From Sphagnum compactum (Eukaryota > Bryophyta > Sphagnopsida > Sphagnales): DNA of 64,000 nt. Position 1 is the first letter of the stretch; every line of letters starts with the position of its first letter. A program made the translations under genes and the position numbers. The stretch is from NCBI GenBank assembly GCA_965153455.1, contig OZ234493.1, positions 23,922,213-23,986,212 of the forward strand. Direction: 5' to 3'. Positions 33,981 through 44,699 of the stretch are shown here, one piece after another. The notes beneath the pieces were generated by a model. The model was not told the origin of the DNA. It searched no databases and saw only the letters and a list, made by a program, of their open reading frames with translations.

Positions 33981-35743
33981 TGCATGTAATTAATAGACCC
34001 AATGGGTGTTCATTTTTTGCAATGTGCCCATGGTAACGAGCTCAACCCGATGCATGATGTAGTTTGGGACACCTTTGTTTGCATTGCTGGGTGAAAATCC
34101 TTTGAGGTGTACCATTAAGGACGAAAAAGGCCTAGTCCTTATTAGAGTCGTTTTTCCCCTATATTTTGATCCCCATAAAAAGTAATGAATCAAAAAATGT
34201 CAAATATTTCATAAGAACCATATTTTAGACCATTATGATTCTAAATTCTATTATAATCATCCATAAATGTGTTCTTACATGATAAAAAAGGATTAGGTAA
34301 AAAATATAAAAAATGGTGACGTTATGTCACGATTTTTGTACACCTTAAAGGATTTGGACCTTGTTCAATAAACAAATTTTCATATTGTACAAGAACAATT
34401 GTACACTCTTCCTTCAATAATGTTCAACTATTATAGTTGATGAATTGACATCATGTTCACCAAAAACAGGTTGTTGTCCTTGGCCAATGTTGTCATAATC
34501 AACCCAACATGAACAATATTTTTTTGATAATGTTCAATTCAAGGATTTGTAACATCAAATGTGAAATTCAAACAAAGTAAAGGTGTCATTGCAATCGACA
34601 CCTCATTGATCAATTCTTCTTTTTGGTGATTGAAATTTTTGGCTATTTACACAAACAAGTAAATGTTTTCTTACATGATCGTGTTAATGTTGCTTGGAGC
34701 CTCAAAGTGTTAGAAGGCCTTCCCCTTTCTATCCTTGATACTTACTTTTCCAAAGAATATCCATAATGTTACAAATATGCAAGCATCCTTCATTTTAAGT
34801 AGAATGATAGCAATAGGCTTACCTATTTTTCAACTTCCCCCACTTCAAGACTCACCCTTTATCCCCATTGTCAATTTGTTGTAGGTAGTTGAGAAATAAA
34901 TTAAGGGCCTTTCTATCCTTGATTTTCAAATTGAGCCATTAATCAACTTGCCTAAAATTAATTCTATTTTTTAAAATAATAATCTTTGCATCTTCCCTAG
35001 GTTTGGGGTATGTATATAAATCAAGTAATCACATACAAGGTTACAACAACAACAATTTTACTATTCCATACAAAGATGTTGCCTTGCAATTGATAAATCT
35101 TGTAGCATCTTAATTATGAGGTAACTAAATTAAGGTAGAAATGAACATGGACCTAACGTCTTGCTCAGGAGGGGATCATTAAGGGGGAGGTGATTGTGGG
35201 TTGGTAATCACAAGATGTAGAGTAGAACAACAAATTGTTAAGTTACATAGGATTGACTATTTTTATTGTCATTCCAATACTATTCATGAATTGAAACAAA
35301 GTAGAATTAGGAAATGATGTTACATTGGTTACCTCAAGCTACAATCACACTTAATGCTAAGTTGATGGTAATGTTGAATTGATGTTAAAGGAGGCAAGTT
35401 TTTCTTTTTTGTTGCATTCACATCAAAAATAAAAAATGTTAGGTAATATCAAATTTTAGATGTAGTCCTAAGTAGCACTCAATGTAAAGTGGGTGCTAAT
35501 TTAATGTTAACTCTTTAAGAAAACATATAGATTCTTGTAGAGAAACACAATGTTAGATAACATTTTAGAAAGGGCTGCTTTAAGTCAATATTAAATCAAC
35601 AAATTGTTTTTCCATGCTTCTTCTATGCACCCCACCCACTTACTTACCTACATACCTACTTATCTACTCATCTATCTACATATTTAGTCATACCTACCGA
35701 ACTATTCAACTATTCACCTTCCCACCCATGGACCCACCTACTA
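33981..35743. other. Intergenic stretch, no gene seen
   Basis: AT-rich. The words TTGATGGTAATGTTGAATTG and TTAATGTTAACTC recur near 35,350-35,510, and similar words occur on the far side of the Helitron (36,440-36,620), so the Helitron sits within an older repeat-like region. Confidence 0.4.
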
Positions 35744-36004
35744 TCTTATATATAAATTCACTAAGTCTGTCTGTGACGGAGGTTTTGGGGGGTGGGGGGA
35801 GGGAGGGGCCGGTGAAGCAGCGGGTGACAGGGGGGGGGGTGGGTGGAAGGAGGGGGGGGGGGGAGAGGAAGGGGATTTTTTTGGCCAGTTGTGTTTGGTG
35901 TGGAGAGTGAACTATCCACTGTTCAATTTCCACTTGGACAGTAGATAGTCACCCTTTCCATGCATGCTTTGTCAAATGTTGTCCTCCTTTCACCCCATTT
36001 AAGC

Positions 36005-36170
36005 CGGATGACGGGATGGATGAAATGTTCATCCGGTAATAGACGGATGACGGGATGCATAAAATGTTCGTCCGGCTTAATTAGACGGATGACGAGATGG
36101 ATGAAATGTTCGATCGATAATAGACGGATGATGAGATGCATGAAATGTCCGTCCGACTTAAATGGATGAA
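36005..36170 (+). repeat. Four ~40 bp tandem repeats inside the Helitron, each a potential hairpin
   Basis: Units begin CGGATGA at 36,005, 36,044, 36,086 and 36,125 (spacing 39, 42, 39). Each has GATG(g/c)AT(g/a)AAATGTTC in the middle and closes with a CATCCG/GTCCG-type inverted partner, so single units can fold. Odd and even units differ in the same way, which suggests duplication of an ~81-bp dimer. Confidence 0.85.
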
Positions 36171-36210
36171 ATCTCTGGAATCCATCCAGCACCGGGGGGG
36201 AGGGGGGGGG

Positions 36211-36326
36211 TCAACGGGTTAAAGAATCGGAGTGGAAAATGCGAACGACGAGGGGGGGGGGGGGTTGACGAGGTAAAGAACCGGAGTGGGCAATGGGAAG
36301 GACCAGGCGAGGGGGAGCTCAACGGG
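36211..36326 (+). repeat. 54 bp tandem repeats adjoining the Helitron 3' hairpin
   Basis: Units start T(C/T)(A)ACG(G/A)G at 36,211, 36,265 and 36,319, an exact 54-base period. Shared blocks are GTAAAGAA.CGGAGTGG and AATG.GAA followed by a G tract. The third unit is cut short by the terminal hairpin. Confidence 0.8.
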
Positions 36327-36352
36327 TGCATTATGCACCGAGTACACACTAG

Positions 36353-37620
36353 TCTAAATAGGGCTTCTTGAACTTGATAACTTTTTACATGGATACCTAT
36401 TGAGAACTCCTATCACAAGTGTGAATATTATAAAAGAAATGTTAATGCTAACTTTAGACGTAACTATTAATGGTAAGTTGATATGGCATGTATGGATAGT
36501 CTCCTATAAAATTAGTTATCATCATAGTTAATGATTTAAATGTGTGATGTGTCAATTCTAAAATGTTAGCTTGGTGTTAGTAGATTTACCACTAAAGTCC
36601 CTAACACTAGCTTAAATTGTAATGACACTAAGTAATGACAATTTAATGATGCTGCAGAGAAGACAGGCAGGAAAGACTTGCATACTAGCTTGTGATCTAA
36701 GTTTAGTTCCATGACAACCTTCCCCTTGTGCTTTTATGATGGGTAAAGCTTGGGGGGTGGGGGACATTACCAAAATGTTGTGTTGTGCTGTGTTGTACTA
36801 GGTCCCTTATTTTGGGAATGCCTTGCACCCTTGGGCTTTAGCCTACACATAAACCCCAACACCATGGATGGCTGTGACTTGGCCACCAATATGACCCACA
36901 ACTTCAACATGATGCTTTCACATCTTCTACATATTCATAAGACAGGGTTCTTGTTTGTAAAGAAAGCAGGTCATGAAATTTAGGTCCTGAATGCTTTAGG
37001 CTCAGTCTCCTAGACAAACGGAACCTGACTGACATTTGCACATCTCTTGTGAACACCACCCATTTGCTGAAAGTGGCAGGTTATATGCATTATTAGCAGA
37101 TTGGGTCCAAGGGGAGGAGAAAGAGACAAGACTCTAGAGTCCTGGAGGGAGGAGGCACAGTAGGTAGCCTTTTAGAGGGGGGAATTCATGCAACAACTGT
37201 AGTGAACTGTAAGAAGCACTGTGACACACACTTTGAAACAAGTATGGTTTTTGGTTCAGATGTCATGTAATTAAAAGTGTATAAGGACAAAACTCACACA
37301 CTAAGCATTTCTACTCATGTACACAAGCAGCACATGGCATAACATGCTTCTCGCCTTTACTGCAGGCTGAGATAGAGAGAGTAGTCAATGAGAGGTTCTT
37401 CACCTTGGGATGATTGCCCTCTTGCCAAGGGTGGGCTCCATGCAAGTTACCAAAATAAGACTTGATGGACCTAATGGGTTGTCATGATCAATTGAGAACA
37501 GAATATGGGGCATTGAGGATTGTGGGTTGTGAATCACATCAGGTTCCGAATAGACTTATCTGGAAAGTAACCCTCTCTTCACCCTCTCTTTGGGCGTCCT
37601 TTCATCCCCTATTCCCTCTA
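36353..37620. other. Intergenic stretch, no gene seen
   Basis: No coding frame with recognisable content. A frame at 36,750-36,983 is short and isolated. Composition becomes less AT-rich after 36,650. Confidence 0.4.
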
Positions 37621-37823
37621 AGTAAAGACATTTTATTTAAATCTCAGTATGAAATGCTGAAACTCAGCATTTAATGCACGAGGTTCGTTCGAGACTAATT
37701 ATAGTGGTTGTCCAGTTAGGAGCAATGAAAATATATGTAGCAGCAGTGGAGGCGGCTCAGGAAAAAGGAAAGACAGGATGAAACTCAGTTTTACCACCAA
37801 AATTGATGGTTTACCTGAGTTTA
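37621..37823 (+). repeat. Dispersed repeat pair flanking the pectinesterase gene, copy 1
   Basis: Shares TTTAAATCTCAGTATGA, ATGCTGA...CAGCATTTAATGCAC, GTAATTATAGT-like, GAAAATATATGTAG, AGCAGTGGAGGCG, GGAAAAAGGAAAGACA then GATGAAA and ATTGATGGTTT with 44,502-44,699, in the same orientation. Confidence 0.85.
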
Positions 37824-38454
37824 GAGGAAAGTAGAGGCATGTTTCCATGTCCAGCTGCCACTGGCAAATTGGTTTGAAGTTGAACCCAAAGTAGTATATC
37901 ACAAATAGTTACGAATGAGTACAAAGTGTCTTTCTTATGGCCAGAACAAACCAACAAAGAGACTAAGTAATAACAAATCAAGCATCATGCAGATCATGTG
38001 GCAACTAGAGTGAGAGGCACTTTACACATACAAGAATCCCCTTTCACCTACTAGCTTGTAGGTTACCCCTTACAACTACTAGTAGTAAAGGGCCTCCATT
38101 ATCCACCAATATAAAGTGCCCTCCAAATTCATTTATACAATTTCTCTGAGTGATCTCTATGTAGGGTGTACATTGCACTAAGTAAAGGTTATCATGAATC
38201 TAAACATAAGTAGATCACAAGGCATACGAGGGGTGAGTTCTTACACCAACTTGTTAGGAGTGGGAGAGGTCTTAGAATGAACCATTTTCATTCCTGGAAA
38301 TTAATTTGATTAAAGTTAACTTAACAAGGCTTGATATTAACTCTAAAGTTAAGCCCACTTCGACTTGAATAGTTTGGGAATTACATGAGGTTCAATATAC
38401 TTGGGTCAATGGCAGGTAACAAGTAACAATGGAAGGAGGAGGGTGGTAGCCTTT
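37824..38454. other. Intergenic stretch, no gene seen
   Basis: No ORF or element recognised. Confidence 0.4.
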
Positions 38455-39480
38455 TTTTTTTAATTGACAAAATTTCGCCAAAAAAAGAAATTATTTTTTT
38501 TGAAAATGCAGCGATTCTGGAGGTTTTCTTGGGCCATAAGTGAGGGAAAAAAAGGTACAAATGTCACATCTCTATATTGGGTTGTCAATGAGTAGCCAAA
38601 AGTATAGAAAGGTGATAAAAGATTTGTACCTTATATTTGGTATATAACTAGATTTGGCTAAATCTTCCTATGGATGATCATCAATTTGGCTACAAACAAA
38701 AACCCTACAAAAAGAGACTGGAGTGTGGTGCAGTCAGGGAAGGCGTTTAATGGGGGTAGGTATGCAATTAGTGTGGGGGGTAGGTATGTTCTTAGTGAGC
38801 ACGAGGAATCGGGGAGAGGATGCTGTGGGGTGGGGGGAAGGGGGAGGGAGGAGGGTTTTGAGGTGGGTAGCAGCCTTGGTTTTTTATTGGCAAATTTCCT
38901 CAAAAATCGAAATTAAATTTTTAAAAAGGTAATTCTGGAGGTTTTCTATCGACGAAATTGAGGGGAAAATTTTAAATATCGTCAGATTTCTATATTTTTT
39001 CGTTTTCACTGTGTAGCCAAAGATATAGAAGGATGAGTAAAGATTTGTACTTCATATTTGGTTTACAGCCATATCTGGCTAAATCTTCCTAGGGATGACA
39101 GCCATTTTTTTTGCATCTTCCTATGGAGGATCGCCACTTTGGCTACAAACAAAAACTCCTTAAAAAAGACACTAGCTAGTGGGTAGCATGCATCCTTCTT
39201 TTTATTGGCGAAATTTCGCCAAAAAGGCAATCTTAAGAATTCCAAAAGAATGTGATTTTGGAAGTTTCTAATCACCAAAATTAAGGAACTTTTGATAAAA
39301 AATCACCAGAGTTAAGAGAATCGCGTAGCCAAAAATATGGAAAGATGATTAAAGATTTGTGTACTTCATATGTAGCTATTAGCCGTATTTGGCTAAATCT
39401 TCATATGGAAGATAGCCAGGCTTTCAACATCTTCCTATGGAGAATTGCCACTTTGGGTACAAACTAAAACTCCTTTAAAA
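38455..39480 (+). repeat. Three tandem AGCCAAA-family copies
   Basis: Copies at about 38,455-38,715, 38,880-39,165 and 39,200-39,480 share, in order, TTGGC(g/a)AAATTTC, TTCTGGAGGTTTTC, TGAGTAGCCAAA or TGTGTAGCCAAA, AAAGATTTGTAC, CATATTTGGTTTA, TTGGCTAAATCTTCCTATGG and CCACTTTGGCTACAAAC. The same series is found at 5.2-5.66 kb. The cluster ends about 700 bases before the pectinesterase start codon. Confidence 0.9.
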
Positions 39481-40189
39481 AAACAGTTAGGTAGGTAGAT
39501 ACGGTAATTAGTGTTTTGGAAAGGGGGTGGGGAGGGCGGGGGGGGGGGAGAGTAAAGTTAAGTTAGTATTTGGCAGTTATGAGCACGACGGGGATTTTGG
39601 AGGTACAGTCCGCGGGTACGGCGCGAGGACTAGTTACCATTCACTAACTGCGACATGCGAACGCGCTTTTCCAGCAGCAATCCAATCCAATGCACGCCAC
39701 CAATGAAGGAAGGACCAGTTCCACCCCCTGTCAGGCAGCTAGCAGCAGCAGCAGATCTGCTCACCTGTCCTGTTGTGTAGAATTGTTCTCGCAGCATCTT
39801 TCTCTCCATCTCTGTAGCTGTGGCTTTCAAAGCTTTAGTGTTGTCCTCATCACTAGTGTTGTCCATGAGATTGCAGTTGCATTGAAGCTTTCAAGCAACA
39901 GAAAGCTGGGACAGAAAAGTTAATTAACACCAGAGAGCTTTGCAGCTGCTGGATGCAAACTGTAACAACATTGCAGAAATTGCAGCAAGAATTCTGAATT
40001 GTTAATATTGAGAGGGGAAGATTGCTCATGTGTTGTAGATCGATGATTAGACCAGTTGCTGCTTGGTTTTGACGTTGATTCTTGTGTGATGAAAGACTTC
40101 GCTGTGAGGAGATTGTAGTGAAATTATACGGGGTTATTTGTAAGGTGCGTCCGGATCGATTGTTCAGTGGTGATCCAGGAACTGAAATT
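39481..40189 (+). promoter_or_regulatory. Upstream region of the pectinesterase gene
   Basis: Between the repeat cluster and the ATG the composition becomes balanced, with a G tract at about 39,538-39,549. No TATA box is placed with confidence. The frame is open for 36 codons upstream of the ATG at 40,190, but its first codon is TTG, so 40,190 is the first usable start. Confidence 0.35.
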
Positions 40190-42988
40190 ATGAATAGCTC
40201 CGGAGAGAAGCTCTGGAGGCAGTCGAGCACTGTAGTGGGTGGGTCGCTCGGAAACTCTGAGTCTTACGCGAAGGATGTTGATCTCAGAACGGGTCATGCA
40301 GTGTCGAATGGCGTAGAATACGGCCAGCGTGGTGTTGTAACTCATGAGCCACCAATAGAGATGAGCCGGAGCAGGAGGTACAGGAAGGGATGTATGGCAA
40401 TCAGCGCGTGTATCTTACTCGTCATTGTCGCAGTGATTGCGGTCGTTGTGGGAGTGAAAGTCGGCCACAAGAATGATAATGACGGTAGTAGCGGTGCAGC
40501 TCCAGTCAGTGCGAATTCTATTTCATCCATTTGTAACGGAACCTTGTAAGAAGCAAAGAGCTTCCCGGAACCCCCCGGGGAATTTTCTTCTTGTTGTTGG
40601 TCGTTTCTTAGAGTACGTCTGAGAGGTGTCGCAGTAAAGTGGTGGCCTTACAAGTTGTTGTGAGCTGAGCTTCGTGCTGCTCTTCTGCAGGTACCCACAA
40701 GTATGTAGCTCCACGCTGAACGGAACCGACCCAAACAACCCGCAGAAGTATGTCCACGTCGCAATCGAGGCTGCAATGCAAGCCATCAACGACTCTCTGA
40801 ACGCCGTGGACGCCTTGCTAGCTTCCGCTCCCGTGAAAAACGGTACACAGTACTCCACACTACTTACATGCGAGGAAGTCCTCAGCGACTCTTTGGACCA
40901 GCTCAACGACTCAATCTCCCAAATCTCCACCCTATCGCTACAATTTCTGCAATCTGAAGTCCAGGACGTGCAGCAGTTGTTGAGTGCGGCTATGACGTCT
41001 CAGGATACTTGTCTGACAGACATCCAAGAGTTCGGTATCTGGAACAGCACCAGCGTTGTCAATGGAACCCTAGCAACTTACGCAACGCAGCTCCTTAGCA
41101 ATGCGCTAGCTCTAGTCACGGCGCTGACGAAGATCACTGGTTTGACGAATCTGATTCCCAGCTTACACAACCGCCGCCGCCTCCTCCTCCTCTCTGCGGC
41201 CGACGACGACGCCCACTTGGCGCAGTCGAAGTCTAGCTACCAAATGGAACTAGATCTGCATAGTGCAATTGAAGGTGGTTCTCAGGCATTTCCTGGTTGG
41301 ATGAGAGCAGCAGACCGCCGTTTGTTGCAAACTGTGAAGCCAACTCCGAATGCAGTAGTTGCGCAAGATGGTTCAGGCCAGTACAAGACCATCCAAGCTG
41401 CTGTCAACGCTGCTAAAACCGGTACCAACAGCAGATGGGTGATTTACGTCAAAGCTGGGACCTACTCAGAACAAGTGACGATCGGCAAGAGTGCCAAGAA
41501 TCTTATGCTTTATGGCGATGGCTCTGGTCTAACTATTCTCACTGGCAGCAAAAGTGTTGCTGGCGGATCCACCACGTTCTTGAGTGCCACTCTTGGTAAG
41601 CAAACTTTTCTGCAGCTTTCACAGCTTGCTGCTGCAGCAGTTCTAGGTTGCAGCTTCTTCTTGGTTTCTTTTAAGGATTTTGTGATATATTCAAAGTGGC
41701 ATCATCCAGAAAAACATTTACCCAAATTTGGCTACATACTAGATATGGAAGTAGATAGAAAAGAAAAAGAATCCTTCTATGTTCTGGACGATCTAGACTG
41801 GAATTTATCATAAGAATCTGGCTACTTGGATTTAATTTTTTCTTCGAATTCTGGCGTATTTGGGTTTTTTTTTTCCCCGTGAAAAGTCCTTTCTAAATCA
41901 TGTTTTTCAGGTCGAAATTTGGCGAAAATTTGTCAGTAGAAGAAAGAAACACTGGGCTGTCTGATCCATGCATCCTCCTCTTTCTTGTGCATGTCGTACT
42001 GTGTACTGTGCAGCTGTGAAAGCTTCGGGATTCATCGCTATGGACATGACAATCAGAAACACTGCGGGACCAAGCGGTCATCAAGCTGTGGCAATGCGAA
42101 TAGGTGGCGATCAATCTGCCTTCGCTGGCCTCTCTATTGAAGGCTACCAGGTACAACAATACATACATTACATAATGTCTTTCACAGATTCTTACACTAG
42201 TAGTGCACGAAATCTTCCGTTCTGATCTTCACTACACAGATTCTGTTGCGATCTTCCAAATGGGTAGTCATCGAACCGGCCAGCTTTGTAACTAGCTTCA
42301 CGTTCCAGGCGGAATCGATACGAGGATTCGAACTTTTCTTGCTCGAATTTCCAGGAGCTACAAATCTGGAACAGTTCAGCTAGGAATTCTTCAAATTATT
42401 CTGCAGCTTCTGACTTTGATCCATGACCTGGATTGAAATGCGCTGCAGGACACTTTGTATGCTTACACTTTGCGACAATTCTACACGGATTGTTCCATTC
42501 TGGGCACAGTGGACTACATCTTCGGAAATTCTGCAGCTGTTTTCCAGAACTGCAAGCTGTTGGCACGCACAGGACTTCAAGGGTCACAGAACACGTACAC
42601 GGCGAGTGGCAGGACGGATCCAGCACAACCAACCGGGTTCTCCTTCCTTTCCTGTACATTGGAAGCTGCTGTTCCAGCAGCTTCCACATGGCCCACTTAC
42701 TTGGGTAGGCCATGGAAACCATATGCCAGGACTGTGTTCATTGAGTCCACACTGGGCAGCTTGATTGAACCGGCTGGTTGGTTGTTGTGGAATGGGGATC
42801 AGCAGTCCGGAGACAAAGTCACTTATGGTGAGTACTCCAACACTGGTCCTGGTTCCAATACTGCCCACCGAGTTCGGTGGAGTATGCAACTCACATCAAA
42901 GCAAGCTTTCACTTACACTGTAGGCAATTTCATTGATGGTGAGAATTGGTTGCCTGCTACTTCCATTTCCTTCTCCAGCAACCTTTAG
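40190..42988 (+). CDS. Pro-pectinesterase (PMEI-PME, membrane-anchored precursor)
   Basis: De-esterifies pectin homogalacturonan in the cell wall (EC 3.1.1.11). Exons: 40190-40545, 40691-41595, 42014-42150 and 42449-42988. All are GT-AG and in phase; 645 residues. A cytosolic-like N-terminus of about 67 residues precedes a single membrane segment (about 68-91, a probable signal anchor). The PMEI pro-domain spans about 115-275. A subtilase-type processing site RRLL lies at 328-331, and an Arg-rich RRRLLLL occurs earlier at about 280-286. The catalytic domain begins near 338 (VVAQDGSGQYKTIQAAV). Active-site residues are all present by family spacing: Gln444 (GHQAVA), Gln466-Asp467 (YQDTL), Asp488 (VDYIFGN), Arg553 and Trp555 (LGRPW). 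The tail is WSMQLTSKQAFTYTVGNFI and then the stop. Compared with the family the N-terminus is long. Intron 2 carries an AGCCAAA-family repeat. It looks intact. Confidence 0.95.
41690..41935 (-). repeat. AGCCAAA-family repeat in pectinesterase intron 2
   Basis: TCAAAGTGGCATCATCC, CCAAATTTGGCTACATA, ATCCTTCTATGTTCTGG, GGAATTTATCATAAGAATC then TGGCTACTTGG are the reverse-orientation family blocks also seen at 6.7-7.26 kb. Degenerate, but clearly related. Its presence explains why the frame runs open past the exon 2 donor. Confidence 0.7.
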
Positions 42989-43035
42989 GGAGAACAAACT
43001 TAGGGTCAGGTTCCTGGCAATATATGAAGACACAT

Positions 43036-43084
43036 AAACCCTAAACCTTAAACCCTAATCTGTAAAACCCTAAATTCTAAACCC
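43036..43084 (+). repeat. Interstitial telomere-like CCCTAAA cluster
   Basis: AAACCCTAAACCTTAAACCC, then TAATCTGTAAAACCCTAAAT and TCTAAACCC: five imperfect units about 50 bases after the pectinesterase stop, so within its likely 3' UTR. Confidence 0.8.
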
Positions 43085-43521
43085 ATCCATTGGAAGTGTT
43101 TTTATGACTCAGTTCTGGTTGAGAAACCCCAACTGAGTTGACAGTCCAGTTTTCAAACTTGGTAATCTGATCTTCTTCTTGTAAAAGATTTTAATATTAG
43201 CTTGCTTTCTGTGGTACTTAATTGTTTGTTTAAAAATGTCATGGCAAACATTTGCCATTTGTAGAACATGATTTTGTACAAATCATGGGCTGTGGATTTG
43301 AGTGATATTAGAGATTTATGAGTCTGGGGATGGGGGGCTACATTATGCCTCCAAGCACTATTTAAAAAGAGATTCCTTGAATCCTCAAATCACTTGGAGT
43401 TTCATTGTTATTAAGAATTACAGAGCAACTTAGAGGCTCCATGAATGTGTGCTACAACATTGCATGTTTTTTCTCCTCGTGTGTCAATTCAACTAGTATG
43501 TTCTGAAATGAATTGAGCTAC

Positions 43522-43522
<1 letters not shown>

Positions 43523-43558
<36 letters not shown>
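43523..43558 (+). repeat. (CT)n microsatellite
   Basis: About 18 uninterrupted CT units. Confidence 0.95.
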
Positions 43559-43563
<5 letters not shown>

Positions 43564-44501
43564 GACTGCACTTTCAAGTTGGTTTGGCTTTTGGTCTCCA
43601 TTCAAATGCTTTTTGGGTTGTTGGAATTCCAAAGATTTGAGTTGTTTTAGAATTAAATTTGGTGCAGGTAGTTTTTTGGCAGGGTTTATTCACAAACTTT
43701 ATTATTTATCAATGTTGTGATGCTAGACACTAGATCAACGCTTCAATTTTCTTCAAGAATTCTCCCACGGCCAATCCCGAAAAGTTGGCACAATTGGTCT
43801 TGGAGGTGAAGTCTAAAAGATGGGATTCCAGTTTTCATTTCTTCATTGTACAAAAACTGGATTTCTGAACACACAATTCTACAACTGAAGTAAAGAGGGG
43901 TGCTGTCATAACTTGTGAAAAGTGTTTCATGATTCTGCAAATCTGTACAGTGTGTATAATGTGTACCTTCACTCATGCATGTATGACATACTTCACCCCC
44001 ATGCACTTGACCATATACCTGTTGCAGCAGAGATTGTATAGACTCTAGACAAAACACATATGCTGAACACAACAACATAATAAGGTTTATCAAATGTCAA
44101 TCAATCATGACATATTCATGTTGAATAAGCCACACTTGACAGAGTCATGGTTCATGACACATTTGTGAGGTAAAATTTGTGGTTTCATCCTTTTGTATAT
44201 AGAATAAAGACCCTACTACCTTGGCATTTTGACATTATTTTCAGACCTGTTGAAGTTTTTTTTAAAAACATCAAATGACAATAAATTGTAAAGTAAAGTA
44301 TTAGTTCTTCAAAGAAATTCTATTTTCAAAATGAAATTAATTAATTGACAAACATGTCTCAAACAATATATGTATGTAAACTTTACAGTTTCATCCATTT
44401 GTATATTTTGTATATTTAGTGTATACACTAATTTGACATTATTTAGTTCGTAACCAGATTCAACTTGCACATGATGAATCTTTCAGTGGTAGTATTGGCA
44501 A

Positions 44502-44699
44502 AGTAATGAAATTTCTTTAAATCTCAGTATGATATGCTGAGATATCAGCATTTAATGCACAAGGTTCGAGAGTAATTATAGTAGTTGTGCAGGTATGACT
44601 AGTGAAAATATATGTAGGAGCAGTGGAGGCGCTCTGGAAAAAGGAAAGACACGATGAAAATCATTCTATCATCCAAATTGATGGTTTTCTAAGTTTCAC
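44502..44699 (+). repeat. Dispersed repeat pair flanking the pectinesterase gene, copy 2
   Basis: Second copy of the ~200-bp element at 37,621, in direct orientation about 6.9 kb away. It differs by substitutions and small gaps only. Confidence 0.85.

Larger units (their letters stand above)
35744..36352 (+). mobile_element. Non-autonomous Helitron
   Basis: The left end is TCTTATATATAAATTC directly after a host A. The right end is a 6-bp stem hairpin GGTGCATTATGCACC (36,325-36,339), then nine bases and CTAG (36,349-36,352), directly before a host T. These are the hallmarks of Helitrons: 5' TC, a subterminal 3' hairpin, 3' CTRR, and insertion between A and T without target duplication. The element is 609 bases and encodes nothing. 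Inside are long G tracts (about 35,788-35,870), four ~40-bp repeats and 54-bp repeats that run up to the terminal hairpin. It would depend on a Rep/helicase encoded elsewhere. Confidence 0.85.
42989..44501. other. 3' flank of pectinesterase and spacer
   Basis: Contains a telomere-like CCCTAAA cluster (43,036-43,084) and a CT microsatellite (43,523-43,558). No gene seen. Confidence 0.5.
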
